NCBI RefSeq assembly: GCF_900115495.1
Contig: NZ_FOWR01000020.1
Coordinates: forward strand, 1-36,009
Origin: Enterovibrio norvegicus DSM 15893
GTDB lineage: Bacteria; Pseudomonadota; Gammaproteobacteria; Enterobacterales; Vibrionaceae
Direction of reading: 5' to 3'
DNA length: 36,009 nucleotides
Of the stretch, positions 1 to 7,824 are shown in pieces (the stretch's first letter is position 1; every line of letters starts with the position of its first letter). The notes below the pieces were generated by a model. That model was not told where the DNA came from and did no database searches. It saw only the letters and a list, made by a program, of their open reading frames with translations. The translations under genes were made by a program, and so were the position numbers.

Positions 1-51
1 CGTGACCTCAACCTTGGCAAGGTTGCGCTCTACCAGCTGAGCTAGTGTCGC
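1..51 (-). tRNA. tRNA-Gly (GCC), cut by window edge
   Basis: The reverse complement gives the 5' acceptor strand, D arm and anticodon arm of a glycine tRNA, with loop TTGCCAA (anticodon GCC). The T arm and 3' end lie outside the window. The visible part is identical to the complete tRNA-Gly at 35880-35955. It follows tRNA-Cys closely and is probably in the same transcript. Confidence 0.95.
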
Positions 52-54
52 AAA

Positions 55-128
55 TGGAGGCGCGTCCCGGAGTCGAACCGAGGTCCACGGATTTGCAATC
101 CGCTGCATAGCCACTCTGCCAACGCGCC
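55..128 (-). tRNA. tRNA-Cys (GCA)
   Basis: The reverse complement folds as a 74-nt cysteine tRNA with encoded CCA. Acceptor strands GGCGCGT and ACGCGCC pair, the anticodon loop holds GCA, and the T loop is GGTTCGACTCC. It is the first tRNA of a minus-strand operon whose promoter lies at about 179-206; tRNA-Gly follows three bases later. Confidence 0.97.
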
Positions 129-178
129 TTTGTTTCTTTCCGCTTTAGAAGTTGTCTTCCGCTGCGGTATGGGTCGGC

Positions 179-206
179 ATTTTACGGATTCGCGTGATCT
201 AGTCAA
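179..206 (-). promoter_or_regulatory. sigma70 promoter of the tRNA-Cys/Gly operon
   Basis: On the minus strand TTGACT (206-201) and TAAAAT (184-179) are separated by 16 bp. They are followed by a GC-rich stretch, GCCGACCC, which resembles the discriminator of stringently controlled stable-RNA promoters. The distance to the tRNA-Cys 5' end is about 50 bp. The growth-rate control is inferred from the promoter form. Confidence 0.7.
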
Positions 207-298
207 CACAAATCATTAAATAAAAGTTCGTTCGCTTAAAATCGCGGCAAAAGCGATATAAATCGACCATATCGTCTTAAAAATCACCTCGAATATCG

Positions 299-898
299 CT
301 AAAAAATGATGTTTCTGAAGGTCAGATTAATTCTCGGCCCTTTCATTTTCGCGGTTTTCGGGATCGAGTGGTGCCAATAAGTCTGGATTTTACCCGCCAT
401 TATCAGCAATGCGCCGGAATTCAATTCAAATTCCCTTTTTTCTCCACTCTTGAGATGTTTAAGCACAAAGCGGCGCGTTTCACCAAAACTCAACGACGCG
501 ATCGCAGGTTCTTTGCCAAGCTCAACTTCATTATCTTGATGCCACCCCATGTAATCTTGCCCATCTCGATAAAGATTGGCGAGCACAGAGTTGAAAGGCG
601 TATCTGCTTGTGCTTCGCATCTTTTTTTCAGCAGGTCTAATGATGAAGGCATTTTGGCGGCAGGCAATTTTAGCCCAGAATAACCATACGACTTATCACC
701 GAAAGATGCCTGAAGGCGGGGTTGAAGTACCTCTCGCCCAAACATTGAGATCGGTTGTTGTTGCCAAGGAAGCGTAGACATGAGACCAGAGAAAATCTCG
801 GCCGCTTCTTCCTCAGAGAAGAAATTCGGTTGCCAGAACAACGCTCCATCCGGAATGTTGATCCATCCGGTTTCATCAAACATGTCGCCTTGCAGCAT
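299..898 (-). CDS. AlkB-type 2-oxoglutarate/Fe(II)-dependent dioxygenase
   Basis: A 199-residue protein of the AlkB family, which repairs N-alkylated bases in DNA or RNA by oxidative demethylation using Fe(II), oxygen and 2-oxoglutarate. The iron-binding triad is visible: H120 and D122 in the WHQDNE motif and a later histidine in the YWHHS segment (176/177). The 2-oxoglutarate-binding arginines are R189 and R195 in RINLTFR. The order NLYRDGQDYMGWH resembles the short ALKBH2/ALKBH3-like bacterial group rather than classical E. coli AlkB. The ATG at 898 has an upstream AGGA; a second ATG lies at 883. It is a single gene with no ada or alkA beside it. The family is certain; the substrate (DNA or RNA) cannot be read from sequence. 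Confidence 0.9.
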   Translation of the reverse strand: MLQGDMFDETGWINIPDGALFWQPNFFSEEEAAEIFSGLMSTLPWQQQPISMFGREVLQPRLQASFGDKSYGYSGLKLPAAKMPSSLDLLKKRCEAQADTPFNSVLANLYRDGQDYMGWHQDNEVELGKEPAIASLSFGETRRFVLKHLKSGEKREFELNSGALLIMAGKIQTYWHHSIPKTAKMKGPRINLTFRNIIF

Positions 899-1062
899 TC
901 ATTGTTGTCCTATTTATGTTTTCAATCACTCTAACTGAGTGAAAGGAAAACAAACAAGATCGATCCCTAAGACATTTCATTGGTTCATTTTTTTACGATG
1001 CTCATCGTTCATGCGATCAACACGCCCCCAGCACCTGCGACTACGACTACAATCATGGGCTA

Positions 1063-1096
1063 AAACGACAGAAGGGTAGCAACGCTACCCTTCTGT
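1063..1096 (-). terminator. intrinsic terminator after the PuuB-like gene
   Basis: A perfect 13-bp stem (1068-1080 with 1084-1096) closes a 3-nt loop. On the minus strand it is followed by CGTTTTAG. It lies about 27 bp past the stop of the oxidoreductase at 1123. Confidence 0.75.
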
Positions 1097-1122
1097 GTAT
1101 CCAAGCGATATCAACGCATCAC

Positions 1123-2406
1123 TTATTTCGCGAGTGCATCTTCCATCTTGGCTTTCCAGATCGCCATCGCCAATGCAGGTTTACGCAATACTTCAGGCGT
1201 TGGGATCCAACCATGTTTCACGCGGGAGAACACATCAAAGCGCCCTGCTTGTCCTGCCATGGCTTCTGCCACAACACGGCCAGCAATGTTTGTTAGACCC
1301 ACGCCATGACCGGTATAACCATGCGCGGTGTAAATGTCATTCCCCAGGTGCGCGATTTCCGGCATGTAACTGCGCGTTACCGCGAACAAACCACCCCAGT
1401 GGTATTCCATTTTCACATCACCCAATTGTGGGAACACTTTCAACATACGTTGACGCAGACGTTCTTGGCTGTCTGGGTATTCACCGTTGAATGGGTGGTT
1501 CACACCGCCGAAAAGAATTCGGCCATCGGCTGTTGGGCGTAGATAATCCAAACAGTTATTCAGATCAGACATTGCCATGTTATTGGTGATCGGGTTGCGA
1601 TCGCCTAATTGCTCAGTCACCGCAATATAAGACGCAACAGGAAGCACTTTAGATTGGGCACGGCGGTGAAGGCCATCAAGGTAGGCATTACATGCAAGCA
1701 ATACTTGTGTCGCCTTCACGCTGCCTTTCGCCGTTTTCACCGTGTTAAAGCCCGTGCCTTTTTCAATTTTGATCACTGGGCTGTTTTCGTAGATCTCAGC
1801 ACCCACAGAAATCGCCGCTTGCGCCAAGCCTAGTGTGTAGTTCAGCGTATGGACATGGCCACTGTTTGGGTCAAACAAACCGCCTAGGTAACGACGCGTA
1901 TTGGCAACCTGATCAATCTTGTCTGCATCCCACCACTCAGCAACCGGGTAGTTGTAACGTCCGTGCTTGAGTTCATGCCAAGATTTCAGTTCTTCTTCTT
2001 GGCCTTTGTTCAACGCAAGCTCAATGTAGCCTTCTTGGAAATCACAATTGATGTTGAATTCACTGATGCGCTCACGAATGATATCGATAGATTCGACTGA
2101 CAAATCCCACAATTGCTTGCCCCATTCAGGCCCGTAGGTTTCATCAACTTCACGCAAGCCTAGGCAGTAACCTACCAGCGCTTGTCCACCATTGCGCCCT
2201 GAACCGCCAAACGCAATACGCTGACTTTCAAGAACCACAACGCTCATGCCTTGTTTACGCAATTCAATCGCGGCATTTGTGCCAGTCAAACCCGCACCAA
2301 TAATACAAACATCAGCTTGAATGTCGTTGGTTAGCGCTGGTTGTTCAGCCAGTACATTCGCCGTTGCTTGATAGTAGCTATCGATATACCCGTTTTCTTT
2401 CGCCAT
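1123..2406 (-). CDS. puuB: PuuB-like FAD-dependent oxidoreductase (gamma-glutamylputrescine oxidase family)
   Basis: A 427-residue DAO-family flavoprotein. The N-terminal Rossmann dinucleotide-binding motif is GAGLTG at about residue 37, followed by the FGGSGRNGGQ segment typical of PuuB and its relatives. A C-terminal GYTGHGVGLT segment matches the FAD-binding end of the family. PuuB oxidises gamma-glutamylputrescine in the Puu putrescine breakdown route. No puuA, puuC or puuD lies nearby, so the substrate may be another amine. The gene is divergent from a PotD-like polyamine-binding protein across 216 bp, which supports a polyamine role. Family assignment is strong; the exact substrate is inferred. 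Confidence 0.85.
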   Translation of the reverse strand: MAKENGYIDSYYQATANVLAEQPALTNDIQADVCIIGAGLTGTNAAIELRKQGMSVVVLESQRIAFGGSGRNGGQALVGYCLGLREVDETYGPEWGKQLWDLSVESIDIIRERISEFNINCDFQEGYIELALNKGQEEELKSWHELKHGRYNYPVAEWWDADKIDQVANTRRYLGGLFDPNSGHVHTLNYTLGLAQAAISVGAEIYENSPVIKIEKGTGFNTVKTAKGSVKATQVLLACNAYLDGLHRRAQSKVLPVASYIAVTEQLGDRNPITNNMAMSDLNNCLDYLRPTADGRILFGGVNHPFNGEYPDSQERLRQRMLKVFPQLGDVKMEYHWGGLFAVTRSYMPEIAHLGNDIYTAHGYTGHGVGLTNIAGRVVAEAMAGQAGRFDVFSRVKHGWIPTPEVLRKPALAMAIWKAKMEDALAK

Positions 2407-2547
2407 CTTGTGACTAAATCCTGCTTATATGGAAAGGGTTGAATGAAAAAATGATGGCGAATATTCGCACTAAGCCCCACAACAGGCAAGGAGATAATGC
2501 GATCAATACCTCGCGCACACTTTGTTACTTATTAGGGGGTTAATTGA

Positions 2548-2576
2548 TTGACAGTCAGAGTGTTTCTTTTGATGAT
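2548..2576 (+). promoter_or_regulatory. possible promoter of the potD-like gene
   Basis: A perfect -35 hexamer TTGACA (2548-2553) is 17 bp from GATGAT (2571-2576), a -10 with four of six matches. It lies about 45 bp before the ATG at 2623. The -35 overlaps a small TGACAGTCA palindrome that could be an operator. Confidence 0.35.
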
Positions 2577-2622
2577 GCGCGTTCGAATTTCGGCTTGGTA
2601 TAGCCATTTAAGGACAACACAT

Positions 2623-3666
2623 ATGAACCAATATCTTAAAGGGGTGAAAGCGGTAAGCATCGCACTTTCCGCATCTGTATCTTTCGGCGTTTCTGCAAAC
2701 AGCGAAGTACTAAACATCTATAACTGGGCAGAATATATGCCCATGAACGTGATTCAAGCGTTCGAGAAAGAATATGATGTAACGGTGAACTATTCGACGT
2801 TTGAAAACAACGAATCTATGTATACCAAGCTGAAGCTGCTGGATGGAAAGGGCTACGATCTTGCCTTTGCATCAACCTACTTCATTCAACGTATGAGTGA
2901 TGAAGGCATGTTGGCGAAAATCGACAAGTCACAAATCCCTCACGTAAAAGACATCATTCCTGGATTGATGGCGCAGCCGTTTGATGTAAACAACGACTAC
3001 TCACTGCCTTATGTATGGGGTGTGACCGCGATTAGCTACAACGATGACATAGTTGATGGCAGTAACGTGACGAAGTGGGCCGATTTGTGGAATGAAGACT
3101 TCGCAGGCCAACTGATGTTGCTTGATGATGTGCGTGATGTCTTTGGTATGGCGCTAAAAGCCAAAGGCTACAGCATCAACACCAAGAACGAAGCTGAAAT
3201 CAAAGAAGCCTATGAGCTGTTGGTTGAGCTTCGCCCAGGCATTGTCGTCTACAACTCAGACGCTCCGCATGTGCCTTTTGTGACAGGCGAAGTGGGTATT
3301 GGTCAGCAATGGAATGGCAATGCTTACATGGCACAGGAAGAAATGGACAGTATCCATTTCGTTTACCCAGAAGAAGGCTCAATCCTTTGGATGGACAACT
3401 TCATCATTCCTAAAAACGCAGAGAAGAAGGAACTGGCGCACAAGTTCATCGACTTTATGTACCGCCCTGAAAACCAAGCGGCCATGGTTGAAGAGCTTGG
3501 CTACCCAGCACCAAGCAAGCGCGCGAAAGAAAAGCTCTCTGCTGAATACACCGAAAACAACACCATTTTCCCGTCTGATGAAGACGTAGAAAAAGGCGAA
3601 TTTACCAATGATGTTGGCGACGCAGTCAGCATTTACAACCGCTACTGGCAGTTGCTGAAAAGCTAA
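2623..3666 (+). CDS. potD: PotD-like periplasmic spermidine/putrescine-binding protein
   Basis: A 347-residue periplasmic solute-binding protein with a signal peptide (about residues 1-25). It aligns with E. coli PotD along its length, from memory: NWAEY (W35, Y38), STY (S84, Y86), WNG (W230) and WMD (W256, D258). The ligand contact known as Glu171 in PotD is Asp172 here, and the position of Gln327 appears to be alanine, so polyamine preference may differ. The ATG at 2623 is chosen over an upstream in-frame start at 2548 because AAGGA precedes it and the signal peptide begins there. No potABC permease genes are beside it, so it is an orphan binding protein that may serve a distant transporter or act as a sensor, as NspS does in Vibrio cholerae. 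Confidence 0.9.
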   Translation: MNQYLKGVKAVSIALSASVSFGVSANSEVLNIYNWAEYMPMNVIQAFEKEYDVTVNYSTFENNESMYTKLKLLDGKGYDLAFASTYFIQRMSDEGMLAKIDKSQIPHVKDIIPGLMAQPFDVNNDYSLPYVWGVTAISYNDDIVDGSNVTKWADLWNEDFAGQLMLLDDVRDVFGMALKAKGYSINTKNEAEIKEAYELLVELRPGIVVYNSDAPHVPFVTGEVGIGQQWNGNAYMAQEEMDSIHFVYPEEGSILWMDNFIIPKNAEKKELAHKFIDFMYRPENQAAMVEELGYPAPSKRAKEKLSAEYTENNTIFPSDEDVEKGEFTNDVGDAVSIYNRYWQLLKS

Positions 3667-3690
3667 CTCGGCAGCGATTCATTGCTCGTA

Positions 3691-3725
3691 AAAAGAAAAC
3701 CCGCGGCCTAGGCTGCGGGTTTCTG
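3691..3725. terminator. bidirectional terminator between potD-like and TauE/SafE genes
   Basis: The arms CCCGCGGCC and GGCTGCGGG (3700-3719) form a GC-rich stem. T-rich runs lie on the plus side (TTTCTGTT) and, on the minus strand, TTTTCTTTTT. It sits between convergent genes and probably serves both. Confidence 0.75.
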
Positions 3726-3775
3726 TTATTGGAGAGTCAGTTGAACGCTATCTCTCAGACATTTCGCGCACAACG

Positions 3776-4507
3776 CTAATTCGATTTGAAGAACAGAAGA
3801 TGCGCAGCGCTTAGCGATATCATGCTTCGCACAATGACTTTTAGTTGCTCGGGCGATATACGTGCAAACACCTTGTAGCCAATCCACATACCAAGAAACA
3901 GCGCAGGGATACCCACGGCGCTTGCTTTCAACGTTTCTGTATTGATTAACCCAAGGCTCAATAATCCCGCCAACTTCATGAGATTGAGGCTCAAGAACGC
4001 CCATACTCGCGTCGCGACATAGGCAGACTTTTCCATTTTCTGTTCAAGCAAGAACAAGCCCATTAACGGTCCTGCGCCGTTGGCAATTACCCCAACAAAA
4101 CCACATAGCGAACCTGCAAAGCTCGCGGCCCAAGGGTGCGTAAAAATGGGTAGAGGGTGGTAATCCAACCACAAAGATAAGCCCAACAAGGCAAAAATCA
4201 GAATGCCGAGAAAGGTCATGAAAGTGCTTGGGTCTACCGTCCCCAACACATAGGTGCCTGCTGCTATGCCAATGGCGCCAAAAGGCAATAACTTCGCCAA
4301 TACCTTCCAGTTAATATTCTTGCGATATGTCATTACCGCAATCAGATCAGTTAGCAAATAGAAAGGCAAAATCACGCCGAGCGCTTCCGGCCCAGGAAAC
4401 GCTAACATCATCAACGGCAAGATAACCAAACCCAGCCCGCCGATGGAAAACTTTGAGAAGCCTGTCACTAAACACGCTAACGAGATAAACAGCCAAGACA
4501 GTTCCAT
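3776..4507 (-). CDS. TauE/SafE family inner-membrane permease
   Basis: A 243-residue hydrophobic protein with about seven to eight membrane segments, matching the TauE/SafE (former DUF81) family. These are probable anion exporters, in some cases for sulfite, sulfoacetate or related organosulfur compounds. The N-terminal half has the family pattern GFSKFSIGGLG and the repeat half has GSLCGFVGVIANGAGPLMG. The gene is monocistronic, convergent with the potD-like gene and divergent from threonine aldolase. The substrate cannot be assigned. Confidence 0.88.
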   Translation of the reverse strand: MELSWLFISLACLVTGFSKFSIGGLGLVILPLMMLAFPGPEALGVILPFYLLTDLIAVMTYRKNINWKVLAKLLPFGAIGIAAGTYVLGTVDPSTFMTFLGILIFALLGLSLWLDYHPLPIFTHPWAASFAGSLCGFVGVIANGAGPLMGLFLLEQKMEKSAYVATRVWAFLSLNLMKLAGLLSLGLINTETLKASAVGIPALFLGMWIGYKVFARISPEQLKVIVRSMISLSAAHLLFFKSN

Positions 4508-4609
4508 TGTTACTCCCTACTCCCTCTCACTCGCGACTTGACTCAAGTGAAGGACAGGTATTGTATTCGTTATGTTTTGTAATTACTTTTCTATCAATCA
4601 AGAGTACTC

Positions 4610-4623
4610 TGATCATTCGATCA
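4610..4623. promoter_or_regulatory. small inverted repeat in the tauE-ltaE intergenic region
   Basis: TGATC-ATTC-GATCA lies 26 bp before the ltaE start in the divergent promoter region. Read on the minus strand it is also a near-tandem ATGATC. It could be an operator; no regulator can be named. Confidence 0.25.
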
Positions 4624-4648
4624 TAGTGGTAATCAGGACAGTGAAGAA

Positions 4649-5659
4649 ATGATTGATTTGCGCTCAGACACAGTGACACAACCCGATGAAAACATGCGTA
4701 ATGCGATGGCAAATGCACCTGTTGGTGATGACGTGTACGGCGATGATCCGACCGTCAATGAGCTAGAGCAATGGGCAGCAGAGAGACATGGATTTGAAGC
4801 GGCCGTATTTACCGCATCAGGCACTCAAGCAAACTTGTTGGGTATTTTGGCACACTGTGAGCGTGGCGACGAATATTTATGCGGTCAACAAGCACACAAT
4901 TACAAATATGAAGCAGGTGGCGCTGCCGTTCTAGGCTCAGTACAACCTCAACCGATTGAGAACAACAAAGACGGCACCTTGTGCTTTGAAAAGCTGGCTG
5001 CAGCCGTAAAACCCGATGACGTACATTTTGCGCGCACTACCCTCTTGAGCTTGGAAAATACCATCGGCGGTAAAGTGCTACCGATGAGTTATTTGGCACA
5101 AGCCCGCGATTTTGCAAACACGCATAACCTAAAACTGCATCTTGATGGCGCACGTGTTTATAACGCCTCTGTGGCATTAGACGTCGATATCAAAGAAATC
5201 AGCCAGCATTTCGATTCAATGACCATTTGCCTATCGAAAGGTTTGGGTGCACCTGTCGGCTCTTTGCTTTTGGGTGACACTGCTTACATTCAACGCGCGC
5301 GTCGCTTACGTAAAATGGTTGGTGGTGGCATGCGCCAAGCCGGTATTTTGGCTGCTGCTGGCATGATGGCGCTCACTGAGAATGTTGAACGCTTGAAAGA
5401 TGACCACGACAATGCACGTTACCTCTCGGAGAAATTAGGGGCGATTCCTGGTTTCAATACCTTTATTTATCCGGTTCAAACCAACATTGTCTACGCGGAT
5501 GTATCATCACACATCGACATTCGTGCCATTGCTGATGCGTTGAAAGAGCAAGGTATTTTGGTTTCACCTTCTCACAAAGCCATGCGCTTTGTTACGCATA
5601 AAAATGTCTCTCGTGCAGACATTGATACGTTACTTTCGGCGATTGAAAAACAGCTTTAA
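4649..5659 (+). CDS. ltaE: low-specificity L-threonine aldolase
   Basis: A 336-residue PLP enzyme that cleaves L-threonine or L-allo-threonine to glycine and acetaldehyde. The N terminus MIDLRSDTVT is a family signature. H83 should stack on the cofactor, D166 in LHLDGAR should contact the pyridine nitrogen, and K197 in LSKGLGAPVGS forms the Schiff base. Length matches E. coli LtaE. An AGGA lies about 8-12 bases before the ATG. It is followed by its own terminator, so it appears monocistronic. Confidence 0.96.
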   Translation: MIDLRSDTVTQPDENMRNAMANAPVGDDVYGDDPTVNELEQWAAERHGFEAAVFTASGTQANLLGILAHCERGDEYLCGQQAHNYKYEAGGAAVLGSVQPQPIENNKDGTLCFEKLAAAVKPDDVHFARTTLLSLENTIGGKVLPMSYLAQARDFANTHNLKLHLDGARVYNASVALDVDIKEISQHFDSMTICLSKGLGAPVGSLLLGDTAYIQRARRLRKMVGGGMRQAGILAAAGMMALTENVERLKDDHDNARYLSEKLGAIPGFNTFIYPVQTNIVYADVSSHIDIRAIADALKEQGILVSPSHKAMRFVTHKNVSRADIDTLLSAIEKQL

Positions 5660-5695
5660 TTCAGACTTCTCAATGGAAGAAATGACGTAAATTAT

Positions 5696-5718
5696 GAGGC
5701 GGATTTCCGCCTCTTTTT
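5696..5718 (+). terminator. intrinsic terminator of ltaE
   Basis: The stem GAGGCGG/CCGCCTC (5696-5702 with 5707-5713) closes an ATTT loop and is followed by TTTTT. Confidence 0.9.
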
Positions 5719-5742
5719 GTATCTGTCATATAAGGAGTTATC

Positions 5743-6666
5743 ATGGCCGGCGCTAGCCTTCTCACACTGCTCGATGATATTGCCACCATACTCGATGATG
5801 TTTCCGTCATGAGTAAAGTTGCTGCCAAGAAAACCGCAGGTGTACTTGGTGATGACCTTGCTTTGAACGCAGAGCAAGTGTCAGGTGTGAAAGCCGACAG
5901 AGAACTTCCCGTTGTATGGGCGGTGGCCAAAGGCTCGTTTTTCAATAAGCTGATATTGGTGCCTGCAGCGCTCGCAATCAGCGCGATTGCGCCGTGGCTC
6001 ATCACGCCTCTTCTCATGCTAGGCGGTTTATTTCTCTGCTTTGAAGGGGCAGAAAAAGTGCTGCATACCTTCTTCCACAAGCACGACAAAAAGCCAGAAG
6101 CGCAAAGCACTGACTTCAATACCGCGACCATCAACGCTGCTCAATTTGAAGCAGAGAAAATCAAAGGCGCGATCCGGACAGACTTCATCTTGTCTGCTGA
6201 AATCATCGTGATCACATTGGGGGTGGTGTCAGAAAGCCCCTTCTTAACGCAAGTCGTGACCCTGTTTGGTATTGCCTTCCTGATGACCATTGGTGTGTAC
6301 GGCTTGGTTGCAGTGATCGTGAAAATAGATGACGCAGGTTTGTACCTCAGCAAAAAAAGCACCGCTGTTGCTCAGTCTGTTGGTCGTGGTTTGTTGGTCT
6401 TTGCCCCTTACCTGATGAAAACCTTGTCCATCGTCGGCACCATCGCCATGTTCTTGGTTGGCGGCGGCATTCTGTCCCACGGCGTTCACATTTTGTCTGA
6501 ATGGATTGGTGAAGCAGCAAGAGAAACTGCGCTGATTCCCGCACTCGGCGACATCATTTCGGCGGTGATCCCTACCCTGCTTAACGGCATTATCGGGCTG
6601 ATTGCTGGTGTGATTGTGGTCGGTGTTGTGTCTGTGCTTAGCAAACTCAAACCCAGCGCAAAATAA
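5743..6666 (+). CDS. DUF808 family inner-membrane protein (YedI-like)
   Basis: A 307-residue membrane protein of the DUF808 family, of which E. coli YedI is a member; function unknown. The N-terminal segment [20 protein letters not shown] and the following [14 protein letters not shown] are the family signature. Five or six hydrophobic segments follow, with a charged cytoplasmic stretch around residues 105-145. AAGGAG precedes the ATG. The ltaE terminator lies only 25 bp upstream, so any own promoter must overlap or precede ltaE's end, or transcription must read through. Confidence 0.9.
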   Translation: MAGASLLTLLDDIATILDDVSVMSKVAAKKTAGVLGDDLALNAEQVSGVKADRELPVVWAVAKGSFFNKLILVPAALAISAIAPWLITPLLMLGGLFLCFEGAEKVLHTFFHKHDKKPEAQSTDFNTATINAAQFEAEKIKGAIRTDFILSAEIIVITLGVVSESPFLTQVVTLFGIAFLMTIGVYGLVAVIVKIDDAGLYLSKKSTAVAQSVGRGLLVFAPYLMKTLSIVGTIAMFLVGGGILSHGVHILSEWIGEAARETALIPALGDIISAVIPTLLNGIIGLIAGVIVVGVVSVLSKLKPSAK

Positions 6667-6832
6667 TCGCCGATCCGATCACTTTATTGGCTGCTGCGTA
6701 CTACTACGCATTGCCGTTTTTCCGATACGCGCATAGTTTATGACTGTAGCTAACAAGGTTTGTGAATATAGCTAATTGCTCTGCGTAAGCAGAACAACCA
6801 TCATATTTCTGGGTGCGTTAAGGAGAACTCAC

Positions 6833-7600
6833 ATGGCAGCAAAGCACGTCCTTATTACAGGTGGCGCGAGTGGTATCGGATTTGGTATGGCACAAGGGTT
6901 CGCAAATGAAGGTTACTGTGTCACGCTTTCTGATATCAATAAGGAAGCCCTTGAGAACGCAGTTGCCTCGCTGAAAGAAACCCACCATACCGAGGTTTAT
7001 GGCCTCGAACTGGATGTCACCCATTCCGCTCAGATTGCGTCAGCGCCGTCACGTGTCGTCAAGCCCGTCGATGTGCTTATCAACAATGCAGGCATCCAAT
7101 TCGTTTCCGCGTTAGAGGCATTCCCCGAAGAGAAATGGCGTTTAATCATCGACATTTTGCTCACGGGCCCTGCCATGCTCACCAAAGCATTCCTGCCAGG
7201 CATGTACGCGCAAGGTTTCGGGCGAATCATCAATGTTGGCTCGATCCATAGCCTTGTGGCCTCACCTTATAAATCTGCGTATGTTTCAGCAAAGCACGGC
7301 ATTCTCGGCTTTTCAAAAACCATTGCCCTAGAAAGTGCAGATCATGATGTCACCATCAATACACTCTGCCCTTCCTATGTCAAAACGCCGCTGGTTGAAA
7401 ACCAAATTGCCGCACAAGCCAAAAACCACAACATCAGCGAAGAAGAAGTCATCAACAACATCATGCTCAAGCCGATGCCGAAAAAAGCCTTTATTGCATT
7501 GAACGAACTTGCCGATACCGCCTTGTTCCTTTGCTCCCCAAGTGCCAAAAATATTACCGCGCAAGCCATCACTATTGATGGAGGCTGGACCGCGCATTAA
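6833..7600 (+). CDS. 3-hydroxybutyrate dehydrogenase (SDR family)
   Basis: A 255-residue short-chain dehydrogenase that interconverts (R)-3-hydroxybutyrate and acetoacetate with NAD. The cofactor motif TGGASGIG is at residues 9-16, NNAG at 84-87, and the catalytic set S137, Y150, K154 is complete with the usual spacing. The segment TLCPSYVKTPLV and the loop with NNIMLKPMPKKAF are typical of the bacterial BdhA group. The ATG at 6833 is preferred over the in-frame upstream start at 6776 because AAGGAG sits eight bases before it and the Rossmann fold starts immediately. No PHB genes (phaA, phaB, phaC) lie beside it. Assignment is by overall pattern, not biochemical proof. Confidence 0.87.
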   Translation: MAAKHVLITGGASGIGFGMAQGFANEGYCVTLSDINKEALENAVASLKETHHTEVYGLELDVTHSAQIASAPSRVVKPVDVLINNAGIQFVSALEAFPEEKWRLIIDILLTGPAMLTKAFLPGMYAQGFGRIINVGSIHSLVASPYKSAYVSAKHGILGFSKTIALESADHDVTINTLCPSYVKTPLVENQIAAQAKNHNISEEEVINNIMLKPMPKKAFIALNELADTALFLCSPSAKNITAQAITIDGGWTAH

Positions 7601-7640
7601 CGCGAAATACGCGTGTGACAAATTCAATACATACCCACTT

Positions 7641-7666
7641 AAAAACGGCTTTTACGCCGTTTTTTG
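7641..7666 (+). terminator. intrinsic terminator of the hydroxybutyrate dehydrogenase gene
   Basis: AAAAACGGC/GCCGTTTTT (7641-7649 with 7656-7664) closes a 6-nt loop and continues into a T run. It is A-rich on the 5' side and could also stop minus-strand transcripts. Confidence 0.88.
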
Positions 7667-7824
7667 TGCTTTTGATTGACCAATATTTGTGCAGTTGTTC
7701 ACTAGAATATACCGAATAAAGTGCGCCAGCCCACATTGCCAACATTCCTTTGCCTGTTTATCTCAAAATCAGTAAGTTAAGAGCGCTACACTGAAAATAT
7801 TGAACATAGCGAAAGGAGAGCGCC

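Noticed and set aside
6691-6722. Possible terminator after the DUF808 gene (TGCGTA-CTAC-TACGCA)
   Set aside because: The stem is short and the T run starts eight bases too far away, so I could not support it as an intrinsic terminator.
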